Below are positions 1-5,311 of a stretch of 5,999 bases of DNA, in pieces. The notes below the pieces were generated by a model. That model made no database searches, was not told where the DNA came from, and saw only the letters and a program-made list of their open reading frames with translations. The stretch is from Planctomycetota bacterium (GTDB lineage: Bacteria; Planctomycetota; Phycisphaerae; WQYP01; JAJZKY01): assembly GCA_021803885.1 (NCBI GenBank), contig JAJZKY010000320.1, forward strand, positions 1 to 5,999, read 5' to 3'. The position numbers and the translations under genes are program-made. Position 1 is the stretch's first letter, and each line of letters opens with the position of its first letter.

Positions 1-2
1 GC

Positions 3-194
3 GGCCTGGCTGTCGGTGTCTTCTGCTGTGTGCTGGCTGTTGCCGGCAAACGGGTCGAGTCGGGCCATGTAGTTTTTGTGGGGAATATGTGGCTGCTACT
101 AGACGCGTGCTGCGCCCTGCTGGATCGTAAGCGACAGAGAGCGCTCCATGATATGATTTGCGGCACGCGAGTTGTTCAGAAGTGCGGAGTCTGA
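3..194 (+). CDS. RDD-family membrane protein, C-terminal fragment (5' end outside the window)
   Basis: Frame 3 is open from the window edge to a TGA at 192-194, giving 63 residues. It starts in a hydrophobic stretch (LAVGVFCCVLAVAG), continues through a second one (VFVGNMWLLLDACCALL) and ends with DRKRQRALHDMICGTRVVQ. The pattern R-x-LHD-x3-GT-x-VV is the conserved C-terminal signature of RDD proteins, small polytopic inner-membrane proteins of mostly unknown function. The end resembles that of the next gene (SLHDRICRTRVIQ), so the two are probably tandem paralogues; the next start follows 22 bp after this stop. The 44 bases coding RQRALHDMICGTRVV recur almost unchanged at 1218-1261. The N-terminal half is outside the window, so overall architecture cannot be judged. 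Family call is firm; function is unknown. Confidence 0.8.
   Translation, partial: GLAVGVFCCVLAVAGKRVESGHVVFVGNMWLLLDACCALLDRKRQRALHDMICGTRVVQKCGV
132..175 (+). repeat. Direct repeat, copy 1 (inside the first RDD gene)
   Basis: This 44-base segment matches 1218-1261 with two mismatches; 139-175 is a perfect 37-base match to 1225-1261. Here it encodes RQRALHDMICGTRVV in the functional frame. The two mismatches (positions 134 and 138) are synonymous arginine codon changes. The copies are 1086 bp apart in the same orientation and reading phase. Confidence 0.95.
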
Positions 195-204
195 AAAGTC
201 TGTT

Positions 205-208
205 GGAG
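205..208 (+). promoter_or_regulatory. Shine-Dalgarno site that decides the start at 217
   Basis: GGAG lies 8 nt before ATG 217. The reading frame is open further upstream to a GTG-type or alternative codon near 172, but that would overlap the preceding RDD gene and has no comparable purine-rich site, so 217 is preferred. Confidence 0.6.
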
Positions 209-216
209 TCTCCCAA

Positions 217-966
217 ATGACTGAACAGATCCCAAGCGATTTAACAAAAGTCTTGCCGGAGGACATTGAAGAGCGGTTCGGGCTTTGCGGTCCGGTGCGC
301 GAAGAGCCACCGCAACCCGGGCTGGGTCAGTGTTACGTTACAAAGCAGTGGTTGCCCGCGGGGCAGTTGGAAGACCTTTATGGTCAGCGTATCAGCGCCC
401 GGGGTAAGGCGATCTTGCAGGCTTATCTTAGCCGCCATGGCGCCCTGCGTGAGGAATATGAGACGCCGAGCTTCTGGCGGAGGTTCGGATGTTACTTTTT
501 GGACATGCAGGCTATTCAATGGGGTACCGTTTTGCTGCTCGCGTGTTGGGGGATTCTTCTGCACCGCAGGCTTGTATCCGAGTGGACGCATTTCCAATGG
601 AGGAATGTGACGATATTGCTGATGCTTGTTGAGATACCGATTATCTATTTCGCGCTGATGCAGGGCCTTACAGGTCGAACGGCAGGTAAGATTGTGGGGC
701 GACTGCGGGTCGTGCGTGTGGATGGAGCCGCAATCGGAATTTTGCGAGCAACATTGAGATCGGTGCTGTTAAATTTAGGTGGCGTGCTGCTGGTGGCCGG
801 GGTAGTGGTGGCCAATGTGACGGATATGCCCTGGCTGCTAACTTGCGCGGGTTGGTTAGCTCTTGGCTGGTCGTTGTGTGACGGTTTGGTGCTATTGGGC
901 GATACACGGCTGCAGCGATCTTTGCACGACCGCATTTGTCGGACACGGGTGATTCAGGAGAATTGA
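217..966 (+). CDS. RDD-family membrane protein with an N-terminal cytoplasmic extension
   Basis: The product is 249 residues. Residues 1-83 are hydrophilic, with no recognisable domain. The RDD core follows: W-RRF-x4-FLD (R88/R89 and D96) enters a first membrane segment at about 99-116, a second spans about 130-150, then the GRTAGK loop (153-158) with VVRVDG, a hydrophobic stretch at about 183-225, and the closing signature RSLHDRICRTRVI (234-246). These match the usual RDD layout: arginine and aspartate in the first helix, a G-x-T-x-GK loop, and a terminal L-x-D motif. Two deviations are visible: N186 where related proteins often have an acidic residue after the R-x3-R helix (R177, R181), and R242 replacing the glycine of the GT dipeptide. 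The next RDD gene (1290) has the opposite layout, core first and cytoplasmic domain last. Function is unknown; some RDD proteins have been proposed as transporters or ion exchangers, but nothing here identifies a substrate. Confidence 0.85.
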   Translation: MTEQIPSDLTKVLPEDIEERFGLCGPVREEPPQPGLGQCYVTKQWLPAGQLEDLYGQRISARGKAILQAYLSRHGALREEYETPSFWRRFGCYFLDMQAIQWGTVLLLACWGILLHRRLVSEWTHFQWRNVTILLMLVEIPIIYFALMQGLTGRTAGKIVGRLRVVRVDGAAIGILRATLRSVLLNLGGVLLVAGVVVANVTDMPWLLTCAGWLALGWSLCDGLVLLGDTRLQRSLHDRICRTRVIQEN

Positions 967-969
967 ATG

Positions 970-986
970 GGGTGGCCATCGCCCCC
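970..986 (+). repeat. Inverted repeat (GC hairpin) just after the RDD stop codon
   Basis: GGG (970-972) pairs with CCC (984-986) and GGC (974-976) with GCC (981-983), leaving a bulged T at 973 and a CATC loop. The six G:C pairs lie only 3 bases beyond the TGA at 964-966. No T-run follows, so it is not a canonical intrinsic terminator; it could protect the mRNA end or be part of a larger fold. Confidence 0.45.
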
Positions 987-990
987 GGCA

Positions 991-1005
991 ATCTGCACGG
1001 CAGAT
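991..1005 (+). repeat. Perfect inverted repeat ATCTGC-ACG-GCAGAT
   Basis: Six perfect base pairs (991-996 with 1000-1005) enclose a three-base loop. It is the second of three hairpins in a row. No T-tract follows. Confidence 0.5.
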
Positions 1006-1012
1006 GTAGTAC

Positions 1013-1055
1013 CCGCCAGCTCAGCTCCAAAAGTTCAGGCAGACCGAGCTGGTGG
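1013..1055 (+). repeat. Inverted repeat with a 10-bp stem and 23-base loop
   Basis: CCGCCAGCTC (1013-1022) pairs with GAGCTGGTGG (1046-1055): nine Watson-Crick pairs and one G:T. The loop is long. The right arm's CCGAGCTGGTG (1044-1054) recurs at 1206-1216, close to the RDD relic, although an 11-base match can occur by chance in 6 kb. It is the third element of the hairpin series. Confidence 0.5.
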
Positions 1056-1217
1056 CGGGGCCGGAGAGGTTCCCTGGAGGAGCGAGGGTGCTATGTGTTA
1101 TGACAGGCATACGGCAATCCTCATCTGACCCCGTGGCACCCTAACGTGGGCCGAGGGTTTTTAGTTTGAGCGGCTTGTGATTAGACCGGCGGTGTCTGGG
1201 GCGTGCCGAGCTGGTGC

Positions 1218-1261
1218 CGCCAGCGAGCGCTCCATGATATGATTTGCGGCACGCGAGTTGT
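1218..1261 (+). repeat. Direct repeat, copy 2 (inside the intergenic gap)
   Basis: This matches 132-175 at 42 of 44 positions, with 1225-1261 identical to 139-175. A 37-base perfect repeat is far beyond chance in a 6-kb window. Similarity ends abruptly at 1262, where copy 1 continues with a different sequence. Confidence 0.95.
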
Positions 1262-1277
1262 CGTAATAATGCGCTAA
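1218..1277 (+). pseudogene. Relic of an RDD-family C-terminus
   Basis: In frame this segment reads RQRALHDMICGTRVV followed by VIMR and TAA (1275-1277). Fifteen residues are identical to the tail of the first RDD gene, and the only base differences within them are two synonymous arginine codons. Upstream the frame stays open only back to a TAG at 1182-1184, and residues before the match (SWC) show no RDD similarity, so the rest of the gene is missing. It is closer to the gene at 3-194 than to either complete RDD gene, pointing to duplication of that gene (or of this tail) with loss of the body. The TAA overlaps the start of the ribosome-binding region for the gene at 1290. A translated micro-ORF is possible but no start signal supports one. 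Confidence 0.65.
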
Positions 1278-1289
1278 GGGACTTTCGGC

Positions 1290-2036
1290 ATGCGGCAGTA
1301 CCGCTTAACCACCCCCGAGCAGGTTTGCTTCAGCTATCAGTTGGCGGGTTTATTTACCCGCGCAACGGCCTACCTCATTGATGTTGGAATCGGGGCGTTG
1401 GTGCTGGTGGGAGCGTTGTTTGTTGCCGGATCGCTCCCGCCCGTTCTAGGGATTATTCTCTGGTTATTTGCAGTGTTTTTTGTTTTGATCGGCTATTTCA
1501 TGTTTTTCGAGGCTATTTGGCAGGGGCAGACGCCCGGTAAGCGGATGATGCACATACGCGTGATGGATGCCGGTGGCGGGAGGCTGTCGCTGGCCAACAT
1601 TGTGATTCGTAACTTGGTTCGCATGCTCGATGCGCTGCCTCTGCTTATGTTTTTCGGCGGCATAACTGCGCTGTTTAGTGCCGAGTGTCGGCGCCTGGGC
1701 GACATGGCAGCTGATACCATCGTCGTGCGTGATCGTAAGGCGCAGTTGCCGCGGTCGGTGGTGCGGCGGCAGGCGCGGCATAACAGCTTTATGCAGGATT
1801 CAGCGCTGCGCAATCGAATTATCGCGCGCATCGGCCCACGCCAGCGAGATCTGATTATGGACCTGACCCTGCGTCGCAATCAGCTTGATGCACCGGTGCG
1901 CGAACGTATGTTTTCGGAGGTTGCAGGCTACTGCCGCCGCCAGCTTGGCCTTACCGATGCAAACCGGTATCTTAGTGACGAGCAAACGGTTATTAACGTA
2001 GCGTTGATTCTGCAGGATGGTTGGAAAGGAGCCTGA
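1290..2036 (+). CDS. RDD-family membrane protein with a C-terminal cytoplasmic domain
   Basis: The 248-residue product begins with the common RDD opening TPEQV (8-12) and AGLFTRATAYLID (19-31), giving the arginine (R24) and aspartate (D31) of the family signature. Membrane segments are expected at about 28-48 and 51-73. A GQTPGK loop (79-84) leads into IRVMDAGG, then R-x3-R-x2-D (R107, R111, D114), a third hydrophobic stretch at about 113-130, and the closing motif RRLGDMAADTIVV (134-146). The last ~100 residues are hydrophilic and rich in Arg and Gln, with no recognised domain; they could be a docking segment. AAGGGA 8-9 nt before ATG 1290 supports the start. RDD genes of this layout frequently open operons that include DUF4129, DUF4350, MoxR and DUF58 genes, as here. 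The following gene starts 1 bp after the stop, indicating translational coupling. Confidence 0.9.
   Translation: MRQYRLTTPEQVCFSYQLAGLFTRATAYLIDVGIGALVLVGALFVAGSLPPVLGIILWLFAVFFVLIGYFMFFEAIWQGQTPGKRMMHIRVMDAGGGRLSLANIVIRNLVRMLDALPLLMFFGGITALFSAECRRLGDMAADTIVVRDRKAQLPRSVVRRQARHNSFMQDSALRNRIIARIGPRQRDLIMDLTLRRNQLDAPVRERMFSEVAGYCRRQLGLTDANRYLSDEQTVINVALILQDGWKGA
2025..2031 (+). promoter_or_regulatory. Shine-Dalgarno site that decides the GTG start at 2038
   Basis: AAAGGAG ends 6 nt before GTG 2038. An in-frame ATG at 2017 lies upstream of this strong site and would overlap the previous gene by 20 bp, so GTG 2038 is the more likely start. The site itself lies inside the last codons of the upstream RDD gene, fitting coupled translation. 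Confidence 0.7.
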
Positions 2037-2037
2037 C

Positions 2038-2730
2038 GTGACGCAAGCGGCAACTCTAACACCTGTGCCGAAGGCGGGCGATTCGGCCCCCAATCGCGCC
2101 TCGCCGGTACCGCCTACGGTATGCCCCGGGTGCGGCAAGCTTGAAATGGTGGAACTTGCCGACCATCGCCTGAAATGCCCCGGCTGCAGCTTGGTGGTCG
2201 AGGCCATATTTTTTAATCCGGTTGAGATGGTGGTACCGCAGGCTGAATTAGCTCTGCCGGAAGATGCCGCCTGCATCAATCATCCGCAAAAGAAAGCGAC
2301 TGCGGTTTGTGCGGGTACAGGCAGTTTTATCTGCCCGCTTTGTGCGGTGGAACTCAAGGGAAAAACCTACAGCGTGCAATATCTCGACAGCGAAGCGGGC
2401 AAGCAGCAGACCGACGAGTTGGCGCCGCGTTATCTGCAGCGGCCGGACCGCAAGGTGCAAGGCGTGCTGCTGGTTTTGCTCATACCATATGTAGACGCAT
2501 TCATCTTCCTGCCATTTCCGCTGTGGGCGATTTACTGTTATGTACAGAGCGCCGCTGCATTTAAGATGCGGCGTGAAAATCGGATCTACGCCCAGTTGGT
2601 AGGACGGGGGGCTATTATCAGCGGCATAGTGATTGTCAGCATCGTGTTGGTGTTATGGTTGGTGATGGCTATCGCCATGGGCTTTGTGATGTACCAGCGG
2701 CTGCATGTGGGCAAGACTGTGCATTCCTGA
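2038..2730 (+). CDS. Zinc-ribbon plus B-box-like zinc-finger membrane protein
   Basis: From GTG the product is 230 residues. A Pro/Ala-rich leader is followed by a zinc ribbon with two CPGC knuckles (C29/C32 and C47/C50). A second metal site follows: C79-x2-H82-x8-C91-x7-C99-x2-C102. The same spacing recurs exactly in the protein at 3397, and both continue with G-x2-YS after the last cysteine pair. It resembles the first half of a B-box zinc finger, but the usual later His-x2-His pair is absent. Two hydrophobic regions follow, at about 140-170 (broken by P150, D153 and P159/P161, so perhaps a re-entrant or double-pass segment) and at about 191-219, then a short polar tail. The zinc domains are probably cytoplasmic and may bind a partner; DNA or RNA binding cannot be excluded. 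I recognise no named family. It is probably co-translated with the RDD gene before it. Confidence 0.8.
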   Translation: MTQAATLTPVPKAGDSAPNRASPVPPTVCPGCGKLEMVELADHRLKCPGCSLVVEAIFFNPVEMVVPQAELALPEDAACINHPQKKATAVCAGTGSFICPLCAVELKGKTYSVQYLDSEAGKQQTDELAPRYLQRPDRKVQGVLLVLLIPYVDAFIFLPFPLWAIYCYVQSAAAFKMRRENRIYAQLVGRGAIISGIVIVSIVLVLWLVMAIAMGFVMYQRLHVGKTVHS

Positions 2731-2763
2731 GGAAGCAGCGGGCTGCATTGTTTGTTTTTTATG

Positions 2764-2769
2764 AAGGAG
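2764..2769 (+). promoter_or_regulatory. Shine-Dalgarno site that decides the start at 2776
   Basis: AAGGAG ends 6 nt before ATG 2776. In-frame alternatives at TTG 2752 and ATG 2761 have only a T-rich stretch or no ribosome site in front of them, so 2776 is preferred. Confidence 0.7.
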
Positions 2770-2775
2770 CCAGCC

Positions 2776-3354
2776 ATGGCCACGCGCAATAAGTTCAAAT
2801 TCGTCAATGGCTATCGCCGCATGACGGCAATTGTCGAAGACGACTCGCTGGTGGTGCTGGAGAGGCTCAGTGGGAAGGATCGCGTGCGTCGCGTGCCGTT
2901 TGATCGTTTGGGGCAGGTTGTGTATTGGCGCGCGATGCCATGGGGGCGTTTGGTCGTCCAGATCATTTTTTTCCTGATCTTTGCGTCGATTTCATTGGGG
3001 TGCTGGTTGAACCGCCTCACCGGTGGGCCGGCGATGATAGGCTTCGTGGTTCTGTTTTCGCCGCTGGCAGTGGTGTTTTTGATGTTGATTATTCTAACAA
3101 TCATCAGGCAGCGGCGACATCTGGTGTTGTACCGCACTGGTGCTCGGGTGGAATTGGCGGGTGCGATGCGAGAGCGGAAATTTCGCCTCCTTTTAGACGA
3201 GATCACGCAATTGGCCCGCCAGACTCAAGAGCGTCTATCTGCCCAACCCGCCGCCGGAGTGGAATTCCCGCCACTGACAGCCTCGGCGGCCATGGCGCCG
3301 GGAGCGACACCAGCCGGCCAGGAACCTTTGGCATCCGAGCAAGCCTCAAGCTGA
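2776..3354 (+). CDS. Two-TM membrane protein with possible split PH-like domain
   Basis: The product is 192 residues. Residues 1-57 look like beta strands (RRMTAIVEDDSLVVLERL, then RVRRVPFDRLGQVVYW). Two transmembrane helices follow at about 59-78 and 87-110. After them come further strand-like segments (HLVLYRTGARVELAG, 115-129), an amphipathic helix (FRLLLDEITQLARQ, 136-149) and an Ala/Pro-rich, probably disordered tail (about 155-192). Strands, a helical hairpin in the membrane, then strands and a final helix is the order seen in bacterial PH-domain membrane proteins, where the PH fold is assembled from both sides. This assignment rests on pattern only, and I cannot name a family with certainty. 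It sits between the two zinc-finger genes (45-bp gap before, 42-bp gap after), suggesting that the three act together at the membrane. Confidence 0.75.
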   Translation: MATRNKFKFVNGYRRMTAIVEDDSLVVLERLSGKDRVRRVPFDRLGQVVYWRAMPWGRLVVQIIFFLIFASISLGCWLNRLTGGPAMIGFVVLFSPLAVVFLMLIILTIIRQRRHLVLYRTGARVELAGAMRERKFRLLLDEITQLARQTQERLSAQPAAGVEFPPLTASAAMAPGATPAGQEPLASEQASS

Positions 3355-3396
3355 GTGAGTCATATTTAATGTGTGTTTACAAGGTGCCGAACACCC

Positions 3397-3687
3397 ATGG
3401 CGTTAAAAAAAATATACTGTCAAAACCATCCAGATCGTCCGGCGATAGGCGTGTGTGTTATGACGGGCCAAGCCATCTGCGAGGAATGTTCAACGCAGTA
3501 TGAAGGCGTTAACTACTCACAGGAAGGGCTGCGGCTTCTTCAGGCACAACGGCAGGCAGGGCAACGTCTACAATGGTGGCCCGACAAGGCGCTGTTGGTG
3601 CTGGGCTTGTTGGTCAGCCCCTTGGCATTGTTGCTCCTGTATTGGGGTATTGAGGCCTTGGTGTATGTTGTGGGATTGCGAGCCTGA
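3397..3687 (+). CDS. Small B-box-like zinc-finger protein with one TM region
   Basis: The product is 96 residues from ATG 3397; AAGGTG about 10 nt upstream is an acceptable ribosome site. An earlier in-frame GTG at 3373 precedes this site and is less likely. The N-terminus carries C8-x2-H11-x8-C20-x7-C28-x2-C31 (reading CQNHPDRPAIGVC, then ICEEC), the same spacing as in the protein at 2038, followed by the shared G-x2-YS (37-41). A polar, Gln-rich helix (about 43-60) leads to a hydrophobic region (64-94) that can hold one long or two short helices. Only four or five of the ligands of a full B-box are present, so it probably binds one zinc. Short proteins of this form are common in planctomycete-like genomes, often beside other membrane proteins; their role is not established. 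The next gene begins 2 bp after the stop. Confidence 0.8.
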   Translation: MALKKIYCQNHPDRPAIGVCVMTGQAICEECSTQYEGVNYSQEGLRLLQAQRQAGQRLQWWPDKALLVLGLLVSPLALLLLYWGIEALVYVVGLRA

Positions 3688-3689
3688 GC

Positions 3690-4490
3690 ATGACGCAAGA
3701 ATTGGACATGTTTGATATTCAATCTGGCGGCGATTTTGCCGGCTCGCTTGATGCGGCCCTGGACTTTATTCGTGCTGATGCCGCTGTTGCATTGCCGATT
3801 TATGTTATCGCCGCTGCGCCGACCGTGCTGTTTCTGGTGGCCATGCTTGGAGATATTGCGGTTCATCGGCCCAGCGAGGCGACTGGCCTTTGCGTTCTTA
3901 TGATTCCGGCAATGCTCTGGCGATGGGCTTGGTTATTCCTGCTGCAACGGAGGGTTGCGTATGCCATGACCGGCCGGCTGGAGTCGCGCCGCTTCTGGAA
4001 AAGGCTGCCGGCCATGCTGTTGCTGCGGTTGGCGTCGGCTTTGTGGCTGGTATGGGGAATATGGTTGTTGGTGGTAGCGGCTGTGCCCGCCGTGCTTTTT
4101 GGCGCATGGATAGGGCCGACTTTGCTGGATGCTCCCGCCGCATCGCTTAAAGCGATTCGTCGGCCGCTGCTTGCCGGCATAACATCCCGGCCGACCTGGC
4201 TGCAATTTGGAATCGCGCTGGTGATTTTTCTTGTGGCATGGGCGGGTATATGTGGGGTGTGCGATATTATTGCCGGCTTTGTGCTTCCTTCGCTTCTAGG
4301 CATGAGCGACAACCGGGTTGAACTGTTGCTCGGCGGTAGTGTTTTGAAGTTGGGGCTGGCCCTGGTGGTGTGGCTTGCCGGCGATCTGCTGCTTCATGTA
4401 ACTGCGGTCATCGAGTACAGCCATGTACAGTCGCGTCATAGCGGCGCCGACCTTGAAAGGCGCATCAGCCGCCTGCTGGAGGCCGCTTGA
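3690..4490 (+). CDS. Polytopic membrane protein of unknown function
   Basis: The 266-residue product has a short acidic, polar N-terminus (1-30) and about five hydrophobic segments, near 33-54, 66-86, 109-142, 170-203 and 213-238. They are separated by basic loops (for example RRVAYAMTGRLESRRFWKR at 87-105), which suggests those loops are cytoplasmic. The polar C-terminus (about 240-266) ends in a predicted helix, LERRISRLLEAA. Tryptophans are dense in the second and third segments. No catalytic motif, signal peptide or named domain is visible. The start is close-coupled to the previous gene (stop 3685-3687, ATG 3690) with only a weak purine stretch (GGGA, about 3672-3675), so translation probably depends on the ribosome finishing the upstream gene. 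An in-frame ATG at 3708 is a possible alternative. The position directly before the DUF4129 gene suggests a scaffold or partner in the same complex. Confidence 0.8.
   Translation: MTQELDMFDIQSGGDFAGSLDAALDFIRADAAVALPIYVIAAAPTVLFLVAMLGDIAVHRPSEATGLCVLMIPAMLWRWAWLFLLQRRVAYAMTGRLESRRFWKRLPAMLLLRLASALWLVWGIWLLVVAAVPAVLFGAWIGPTLLDAPAASLKAIRRPLLAGITSRPTWLQFGIALVIFLVAWAGICGVCDIIAGFVLPSLLGMSDNRVELLLGGSVLKLGLALVVWLAGDLLLHVTAVIEYSHVQSRHSGADLERRISRLLEAA
4478..4482 (+). promoter_or_regulatory. Shine-Dalgarno site for the TTG start at 4487
   Basis: GGAGG lies within the last codons of the polytopic protein gene, 4 nt before TTG 4487. TTG and the upstream TGA overlap as TTGA (4487-4490), the arrangement typical of coupled termination-reinitiation. 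Starting at TTG also gives a complete signal peptide (MKISR then a hydrophobic core), whereas the next in-frame ATG (4511) would remove its basic start. Confidence 0.6.
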
Positions 4491-5311
4491 AGATATCGCG
4501 ATGTATTGCCATGCTGCTTTTAGGGGTGTTGTGTTTCGCGGTCGCCCGCAATGGCCCGGTTCGGGGTGCGGAGGTTTCGAGAGGTATCGCCCCATTGGCC
4601 GATCATGAAAGGCTTAGCCGCATCTTGCAAGAGCCGCAGTTTAACCAGTGGCGGCTGCGGGAGAAGCTGGGCGCCAGTCATGTGCATGTGCCTTGGCAGA
4701 AGGCGATAGGCGAATTTTTTAATAATACGTTCCGGGCGATCCGGCATATACTTCGCCATATTTTTGGGTCCGGGCATCGCGGGGCGTCCGGGGGCAACGC
4801 GGGTGGGCACGCCAGCATTGCGCAAGACCTCGAAATGCTTGGTGTTATCGCGGTGCTTGTGCTTGCGGCCATTATTGGCTTGGTTTTGCTGCGATCCTGG
4901 CGGATGGGGCGGATTAAGCCGACGGGGGGTGCGGGCGGCCTTCCGAGCCGGCAGGCCATAGAACAGGCTATGCAGTGTGGCGACGCCCTGGCGATGGCAA
5001 GTGATGCGTGGTTGGCCGCAGCGCAGCAATTCAGCGTTGATGGTGATTTTAGAGCGATGTACCGGGCCATGTACCTGGCTTTGCTGGCGGGGCTTCACGA
5101 GACGGGCAAAATTCAATTCAGACGGCAGCAGACCAACTGGCAATATGTGCGGACTTTCCGGGGCGAAGATATCCAGCGAAATACTTTTGTATCGCTTACC
5201 GAAATGTTTGACCGCGTCTGGTACGGGCACAAGGAGTATGAGCGCGTTGACTTAGAGAATATTCAATCGCGCATAAGGCTGCTCATTGGTAAAGGAGCGG
5301 CTCATGCGTAA
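4487..5311 (+). CDS. DUF4129 domain membrane protein
   Basis: The product is 274 residues. Residues 1-28 look like a signal peptide: KISR, a hydrophobic core at 6-20, and a possible cleavage after VRGA (28). A soluble, presumably extracytoplasmic region (29-112) includes an amphipathic Phe/His/Arg-rich stretch (about 77-93) and a Gly-rich linker (94-108). A transmembrane helix at about 115-136 precedes the cytoplasmic C-terminal DUF4129 domain (about 165-267). That domain shows the expected landmarks: GDFRAMYRAMYLALLAGL (186-203), G207-K-I, QTNWQYV (215-221), and the FDRVWYG block (241-247). The layout, external region then TM then C-terminal DUF4129, is standard for the family, which is repeatedly found beside DUF4350, MoxR ATPase and DUF58 genes; its biochemical activity is not established. 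It overlaps the next gene by 8 bp. Confidence 0.9.
   Translation: MKISRCIAMLLLGVLCFAVARNGPVRGAEVSRGIAPLADHERLSRILQEPQFNQWRLREKLGASHVHVPWQKAIGEFFNNTFRAIRHILRHIFGSGHRGASGGNAGGHASIAQDLEMLGVIAVLVLAAIIGLVLLRSWRMGRIKPTGGAGGLPSRQAIEQAMQCGDALAMASDAWLAAAQQFSVDGDFRAMYRAMYLALLAGLHETGKIQFRRQQTNWQYVRTFRGEDIQRNTFVSLTEMFDRVWYGHKEYERVDLENIQSRIRLLIGKGAAHA

Larger units (their letters stand above)
967..1289. other. 323-bp gap without an intact gene: hairpins, unexplained middle, RDD relic
   Basis: No convincing open frame fills this interval, in contrast to the tight packing downstream of 1290. Its first 90 bases hold three consecutive inverted repeats (970-986, 991-1005, 1013-1055). Its last 60 hold a fragment of an RDD C-terminus (1218-1277) followed by the ribosome-binding site of the next gene (AAGGGA, about 1276-1281). 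The middle (about 1056-1217) has no feature I can name. It may contain the operon's promoter or a structured RNA, but I found no credible -35/-10 pair and no match to a riboswitch, tmRNA, RNase P or SRP RNA consensus. Confidence 0.6.

Noticed and set aside
172..216. Upstream extension of the RDD gene at 217.
   Set aside because: It would overlap the upstream RDD gene, starts at a non-ATG codon, and has no ribosome site comparable to GGAG before 217.
1086..1107. In-frame VLCVMTG resembling CVMTG of the zinc-finger protein at 3397, suggesting a second gene relic in the gap.
   Set aside because: The DNA match is 11 contiguous bases, expected by chance in 6 kb, and none of the other cysteine or histidine ligands is present nearby.
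1138..1162. Terminator-like ACCCT/AGGGT stem followed by TTTT.
   Set aside because: A five-base-pair stem around an 11-base loop is too weak to call, and no gene ends just upstream.
1238..1243. TATGAT, a good -10 hexamer, upstream of the gene at 1290.
   Set aside because: It lies inside the RDD coding repeat (also at 152-157), and the bases 17-18 nt upstream do not resemble a -35 box, so it is explained by the coding relic.
2731..2760. Possible intrinsic terminator: GCAG-CGGG-CTGC (2735-2746) followed by a T-rich run (2749-2760).
   Set aside because: The stem is only four base pairs and the T-run leads straight into the ribosome site of the next co-directional gene. At most it is a weak pause site.
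2925..3503. 192-codon + strand frame overlapping the genes at 2776 and 3397.
   Set aside because: It spans the ends of two better-supported genes, lacks a ribosome site and has no recognisable composition or domain.
2029..3699. Similar gene junctions AGCCTGA-CG-TGACGCAAG (2030-2047) and AGCCTGA-GCA-TGACGCAAG (3681-3699).
   Set aside because: Each match is short and interrupted, and the surrounding proteins are not related, so shared stop/start context is a sufficient explanation.
4520..5230. Long open frame on the minus strand opposite the DUF4129 gene.
   Set aside because: It overlaps a clear DUF4129 gene, is rich in Pro/Arg/His as expected for an antisense reading of GC-rich coding DNA, and shows no domain.
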